This document shows positions 14,672-17,748 of a stretch of 17,748 nucleotides of DNA, piece after piece; within the stretch, counting starts at the first letter, position 1; each line of letters opens with the position of its first letter. The DNA is taken from contig JBBPYA010000292.1 of assembly GCA_038200385.1 (NCBI GenBank), positions 1 through 17,748 on the forward strand, in the 5' to 3' direction. This DNA is from JBBPYA01 sp038200385 (lineage in GTDB: Bacteria; Actinomycetota; Actinomycetes; Mycobacteriales; Geodermatophilaceae). The notes beneath the pieces are model-generated. The model did no database searches and was not told the origin of the DNA. It saw nothing but the letters and a program-made list of their open reading frames with translations. Made by a program: the position numbers and the translations under genes.

Positions 14672-17362
14672 TCAGCTGGTGGGCGTCGACCGCGTCCGCG
14701 CGGGACCGAGCAGCGGTAGCTCGACGGGGTCGTCGTGCATGGCTGCGCCCAGCGCAAGCAGTACGCCGGCCGAGCCGGTGGCCAGGTCCATGGACAGGCG
14801 CAGCAGCCCCTTCCCCGGGAACGCCAGGTGGCCCTGGTAGTTGACCGCGTGCCAGCGAAGCCGCTGGACGTGTCCCGCCACGACGGGATCCAGCTGGGCG
14901 GCCGGATCCGGTCGGGGATCGGCGAGCAGGGCGATCATGCCGGCGCGGCCGGACAGCAGGCCGGCCTCCGGACAGAACTGCGAGCCGGCGGCCCCTCGGA
15001 TCCCGGCGAGCGCCTCGGCGAAGCCGTCGTCCGAGGCGTGCTGGAGGTAGCGCTTCAGCACCATCCCGATCCCGGCGCTGCCATCGGCCAGGTAGGGCAT
15101 CGTCCGGTAGCCCTGGTTGACCTCGAGGGAGCCGTTCTCGCAGCGGGTACAGCGGCGCAGATCCCGGCGCAGCGCGGTCGCCGCGAGATCCAGCAGCGCG
15201 GGAGCCCCCACGCGCTCGTAGAGGCGCAGGAAGAGCAGCGCCGGACCCGAGGAGCCACGCATCAACCCGACACGGGGGCGAGCGCCCTCGCAGCCCCCGG
15301 GCACGCCGGACCCGCCATCGAGACCGTCGGCGAGGAGCTGGGCGACATCCTCGGTCAGGGACCACAGCTCGGCCTCGCCGGTCCGCTCGGCGAAGTAGGC
15401 CAGGCTCAGCCCGATCCCGGACAGCCCTCCGAACAGGTCCGCACCGAGCTGGTCCCACCTGCCGTGCAGGGTGTCCGTGCACCGGTCCAGGACCGCCAGC
15501 GCATCAGCCGGGCGGCCTAGCCAGTCCAGCGCCCAGGCCACGCCGGGCAGCCCGTCGTACAGTCCGAAGCGGGTCCCGGGTCCCGGGTCACGGGCCCGGT
15601 TCACCAGCCACTGCTCGTGTTCGGCCAGCACACCGGCGCCGGTCACCGACAGCGCGTACAGCACGCCGGCCGCGCCATAGGCCAGGTTCAGCCCGCCGGA
15701 CTCGGACTGCCGGACGTCGCCGGGAAACAGGCGGTCCGGCCGGTGCGGGGTCGCGCTGGCCAGGATGGCGCGGGTCAACGACTCCCGAAGCGCCTTCCAC
15801 TCGTTCGGATGGCCGCACAGCTCGGGCCATGCCGCCCGGCCGCCGAGGGGCCGCCCGTAGCGCGCCGGCGGCCGACCCGTGATCACCTGCACCGCCTCGG
15901 TCAGGAAGGCGGCCGGGACCGGGAACACCTCCGGGATGTCGGCGGCGAGTTGCGCTGCCTTGTCCGGGTCCAGCGCGATCAGTGCGGTCATCGGCAGGAA
16001 CATGAACAGCGCCAAGCAGGCCAGGGCGTAGTGGTCCGGGTCGAACCCGGCCCGGGGCCCGGGGGGGACGGCGGCGGCAGCAGCCACGCAGGAGAAAGCG
16101 GGATCGCCGAACGCCGGGCGGCCAGCCTCGGCGACGACGCCGGCGTTCTCCAGGTCGATCAGGGCGATCCGGCCGTCCGGGCGGACCAGGATGGTGCTCG
16201 GGTGCAGGGTGCCCAGCACAACCCGGCGACCGTGTACCGACTCCACGGCGCGGGTCACCTCAGCGTGCCGCGCGAGCGCCCAGTCGGTGTAGTCCCGGGC
16301 CAGGATCGCAGCCCTCGCCCGCTGCTCCCGGTGGTCCGCCCGGTCGCCGTCCATGCCGATGTCGATTTCGAAGTTGTTGTCGATGCCGGCGAGCGGGTAG
16401 CGCTGCGCGAGCAGGTCGCTCAGCGGCGTTCCGTCGACGTCCTCCAGGACGAGGAACTCCTCGCCGGCCACGCTGAACTCGTCCACGACCTCGGGGACGA
16501 TCCCCAGCCCGGCCAGGCGCCGGAGCACGGCCGCCTCCGCCCGCAGCCGGGGCATCGCGTCCTGGCCGTCCACGACCGGTCCGCCGTGCGACCCGGCCCG
16601 CTTGAGGACCACGCTCCGTCCGGTGCGGATGTCCTCGGCGAGGTAGACGCCGCCGCCGCCGGAGTAGTACAGCGACCGGGACACCCGGTAGGGCACCCCG
16701 GCCAGATTCGCCTCCCCCTTGGCGCGCAACTGGGGTTGGAGGAACTCCGGCAGCGCCACCCACCGGGGCGGTGCGAACGTCGGACCCTGCTGCTCGGGTT
16801 CGAATTCTCCGCCGGGATGCTCGATGGCCGGTTGCAGCCGGCCGCCCGCTCCGATGCACCACGGCTGGATGAACCCGCCGTAGCGGACAGACACCGGGCC
16901 CGCCGCGATGCGCAGGTCACCGAGCACGTCGGGACCCGGTTCGCCCCCGACGAGGGCGTCCAGATCGGTGACCACCTGCTCGAACTGCTCGTCGTCGGCG
17001 GGGTAGATCGTGACGAACCTGCCGCGGGAACCCCGATCGGCGCACCTGCTGTCGCCGGCCAGCCGGGCAGCGCTGCGAACGAAGGCGAACGCGAGGGCTC
17101 GGGCAATGCAGTACCGGCCCACCTGGTCGAGCACGTCGGGGGCGTTGTGCTGGGCCGCGGAGACGTGCACCTGCCAGCCCTGCGTGGGCATCCTGGGCAG
17201 CGGCGGCGTGCACACCAGCGAGTCCTCGAGCGGGCGACGCCGCCAGCCGGGCGGTAGCGGCCGCGCGGCAAACGCGAAGTCCTCGTCGGCACGGGCGCGG
17301 CGGGTGACCTCGTCGGCGGAGGTCTGCTCGGCGAGGCAGGAAGTCTCGTGCCCTCGATCCAT
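14672..17362 (-). CDS. LanKC-like protein (class III lanthionine synthetase family) with substituted active sites
   Basis: An 896-aa protein with the three-part plan of class III lanthipeptide synthetases. Residues about 1-180 resemble the phosphoSer/Thr lyase domain (MDRGHETSCLA start, VHVSA, FVTIYPADD, VRYGGF). Residues about 225-420 resemble the kinase domain (SGGGGVYLAED, VVLKRA with K254, VLEDVDG, ALIDLEN with D403). The rest is a LanC-like cyclase barrel with repeats such as GLYDGLPG, LFGGLSG, GLMRGSSG and YLADGSAG, lacking zinc ligands as is normal for class III. However, the lyase has Q64, A93 and R115 where I expect lysines, and the kinase loop reads GTLHPSTILV where I expect GDLHPxNxLV, so the catalytic Asp and Asn are Thr. 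ATG at 17362 is preferred over GTG at 17407 because family proteins start MD+..E.(Y/F)CLA. No precursor or transporter gene is nearby. Confidence 0.82.
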   Translation of the reverse strand: MDRGHETSCLAEQTSADEVTRRARADEDFAFAARPLPPGWRRRPLEDSLVCTPPLPRMPTQGWQVHVSAAQHNAPDVLDQVGRYCIARALAFAFVRSAARLAGDSRCADRGSRGRFVTIYPADDEQFEQVVTDLDALVGGEPGPDVLGDLRIAAGPVSVRYGGFIQPWCIGAGGRLQPAIEHPGGEFEPEQQGPTFAPPRWVALPEFLQPQLRAKGEANLAGVPYRVSRSLYYSGGGGVYLAEDIRTGRSVVLKRAGSHGGPVVDGQDAMPRLRAEAAVLRRLAGLGIVPEVVDEFSVAGEEFLVLEDVDGTPLSDLLAQRYPLAGIDNNFEIDIGMDGDRADHREQRARAAILARDYTDWALARHAEVTRAVESVHGRRVVLGTLHPSTILVRPDGRIALIDLENAGVVAEAGRPAFGDPAFSCVAAAAAVPPGPRAGFDPDHYALACLALFMFLPMTALIALDPDKAAQLAADIPEVFPVPAAFLTEAVQVITGRPPARYGRPLGGRAAWPELCGHPNEWKALRESLTRAILASATPHRPDRLFPGDVRQSESGGLNLAYGAAGVLYALSVTGAGVLAEHEQWLVNRARDPGPGTRFGLYDGLPGVAWALDWLGRPADALAVLDRCTDTLHGRWDQLGADLFGGLSGIGLSLAYFAERTGEAELWSLTEDVAQLLADGLDGGSGVPGGCEGARPRVGLMRGSSGPALLFLRLYERVGAPALLDLAATALRRDLRRCTRCENGSLEVNQGYRTMPYLADGSAGIGMVLKRYLQHASDDGFAEALAGIRGAAGSQFCPEAGLLSGRAGMIALLADPRPDPAAQLDPVVAGHVQRLRWHAVNYQGHLAFPGKGLLRLSMDLATGSAGVLLALGAAMHDDPVELPLLGPARTRSTPTS

Positions 17363-17382
17363 TGTCACCGCCCAGGGAGTTG

Positions 17383-17459
17383 TTGCACTGCGTATCTGAT
17401 TGCTCACTGTAGGGGAGTTTCGTACGCTGAGTGCTACTTTGGTTGCTCAGTGCAATCAG
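17383..17459. repeat. Cluster of TTGC-ACTG repeats and an inverted repeat upstream of the LanKC-like gene
   Basis: TTGCACTG occurs at 17383-17390, TTGCTCACTG at 17400-17409, and TTGCTCAGTG at 17443-17452, while GCTGAGTGC at 17426-17434 is a reverse partial copy. CTGATTGCTCACTG (17396-17409) and CAGTGCAATCAG (17448-17459) form an imperfect inverted repeat about 38 nt apart. The block is AT-richer than its surroundings and covers the 5' region of the LanKC-like gene and the stop of the gene before it. It may be an operator; no regulator is visible in the window. Confidence 0.5.
17406..17411 (-). promoter_or_regulatory. Candidate -10 box (TACAGT) for the LanKC-like gene
   Basis: TACAGT on the minus strand lies inside the repeat cluster, 43 nt before the preferred ATG at 17362, and overlaps the alternative GTG at 17407, which it would leave untranscribed. 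A weak GGTGA precedes the ATG. Confidence 0.3.
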
Positions 17460-17748
17460 GCTGGCAGCGGGTTAGGTGGACCGGCACCGGCCGCCAGTGC
17501 TTCCAGCTCCCGGATCCAGCTGGCCAGCCGCGCCCGACTGGCCGGGATCTCACCCGGCGGCGAGGTCAGCAGCAACCACAGGCCCGCTCCGGCCACCGCC
17601 TCCACCCGGTCCCGGTCGACCTGCCAGTCCAGCCCGTGTCGTTGGCGCAACAACTCCACCGCGATCGCGGCGCAGTACGGGCGGACCCGCTGGTCGAAGC
17701 GGTCCTGATCCCCCTCGGCGGCGCGCAGCCGCAGTTCCAGCGTGTGCA
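17456..17748 (-). CDS. Partial gene, hypothetical protein (C-terminal about 97 residues)
   Basis: The minus frame is open from the window edge to the TGA at 17458-17456, so the gene is cut at its 5' end; the GTG at 17659 is internal. The visible part is charged and helical (LRLRAAEGDQDRFDQRVRPY, then AVELLRQRHGLDW, then GLWLLLTSPPGEIPASRARL and WIRELEAL) with no membrane segment. I do not recognise a named domain. From memory it resembles the C-terminal tail of actinobacterial proteins encoded directly before moxR (RLRP.L..., RHG.D, LW.LL..P, ...LE.L), which would make it the original neighbour of the moxR operon. It ends 93 nt before the LanKC-like ATG and its stop lies in the repeat cluster. 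Confidence 0.65.
   Translation of the reverse strand, partial: HTLELRLRAAEGDQDRFDQRVRPYCAAIAVELLRQRHGLDWQVDRDRVEAVAGAGLWLLLTSPPGEIPASRARLASWIRELEALAAGAGPPNPLPA

Noticed and set aside
17363..17407. GTG at 17407 as the LanKC-like start
   Set aside because: The candidate -10 box overlaps it, there is no ribosome site, and the family N-terminal motif begins at the ATG at 17362.
17400..17708. Ser-rich plus-strand frame of 102 codons as a possible lanthipeptide precursor
   Set aside because: It lies entirely opposite the partial minus-strand gene and the repeat cluster, has no recognisable leader motif and no ribosome site.

Overview
The window comes from a high-GC actinobacterium. The GC content is very high throughout, GTG and TTG starts are used, several promoters have TANNNT -10 boxes only 6-8 nt before a start codon (leaderless style), and the gene content is typical: cystathionine beta-synthase with CBS domains, FadA3-type thiolase, MoxR/DUF58 and a class III LanKC-like protein. 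The order cannot be fixed from sequence reading alone. No insertion sequence, phage gene, CRISPR array or rRNA was seen.

Region 1 (1-6640) looks like core chromosome. It holds the end of an MscS-type channel, then on the minus strand cystathionine beta-synthase (cbs) upstream of a metB-like trans-sulfuration enzyme. Divergent from cbs are two overlapping SGNH/GDSL hydrolase genes and an acetyl-CoA acetyltransferase, ended by a perfect 17-bp hairpin. From memory, this gathering of thiolase, GDSL protein, cbs and metB matches the Mycobacterium tuberculosis Rv1074c-Rv1079 neighbourhood.

Region 2 (6641-10394) is more mixed. It holds a Bax inhibitor-1/YccA-family membrane protein (minus), directly preceded by a decayed fragment that resembles the C-terminal half of an MBL-fold hydrolase, and by a 73-nt, well-formed class I tRNA whose anticodon reads UAA. 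UAA normally belongs to class II tRNA-Leu. Then come a family VIII esterase/serine hydrolase and an exported polysaccharide-deacetylase-like protein, both on the plus strand.

Region 3 (10428-17748) is all minus strand. A partial gene runs in from the window edge, followed by a LanKC-like protein of about 896 aa, then MoxR ATPase, DUF58 protein, a small membrane protein and a type II NADH dehydrogenase. The last four genes are joined by 4-nt GTGA/ATGA overlaps and are probably translationally coupled.

The most unusual item is the LanKC-like protein. It has the three-domain plan of class III lanthipeptide synthetases, but the lyase lysines and the kinase catalytic Asp and Asn appear to be substituted, and no precursor peptide or transporter is visible. 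It may be a pseudoenzyme or a synthetase-derived protein with another role. The second is the UAA-anticodon class I tRNA next to the gene remnant.
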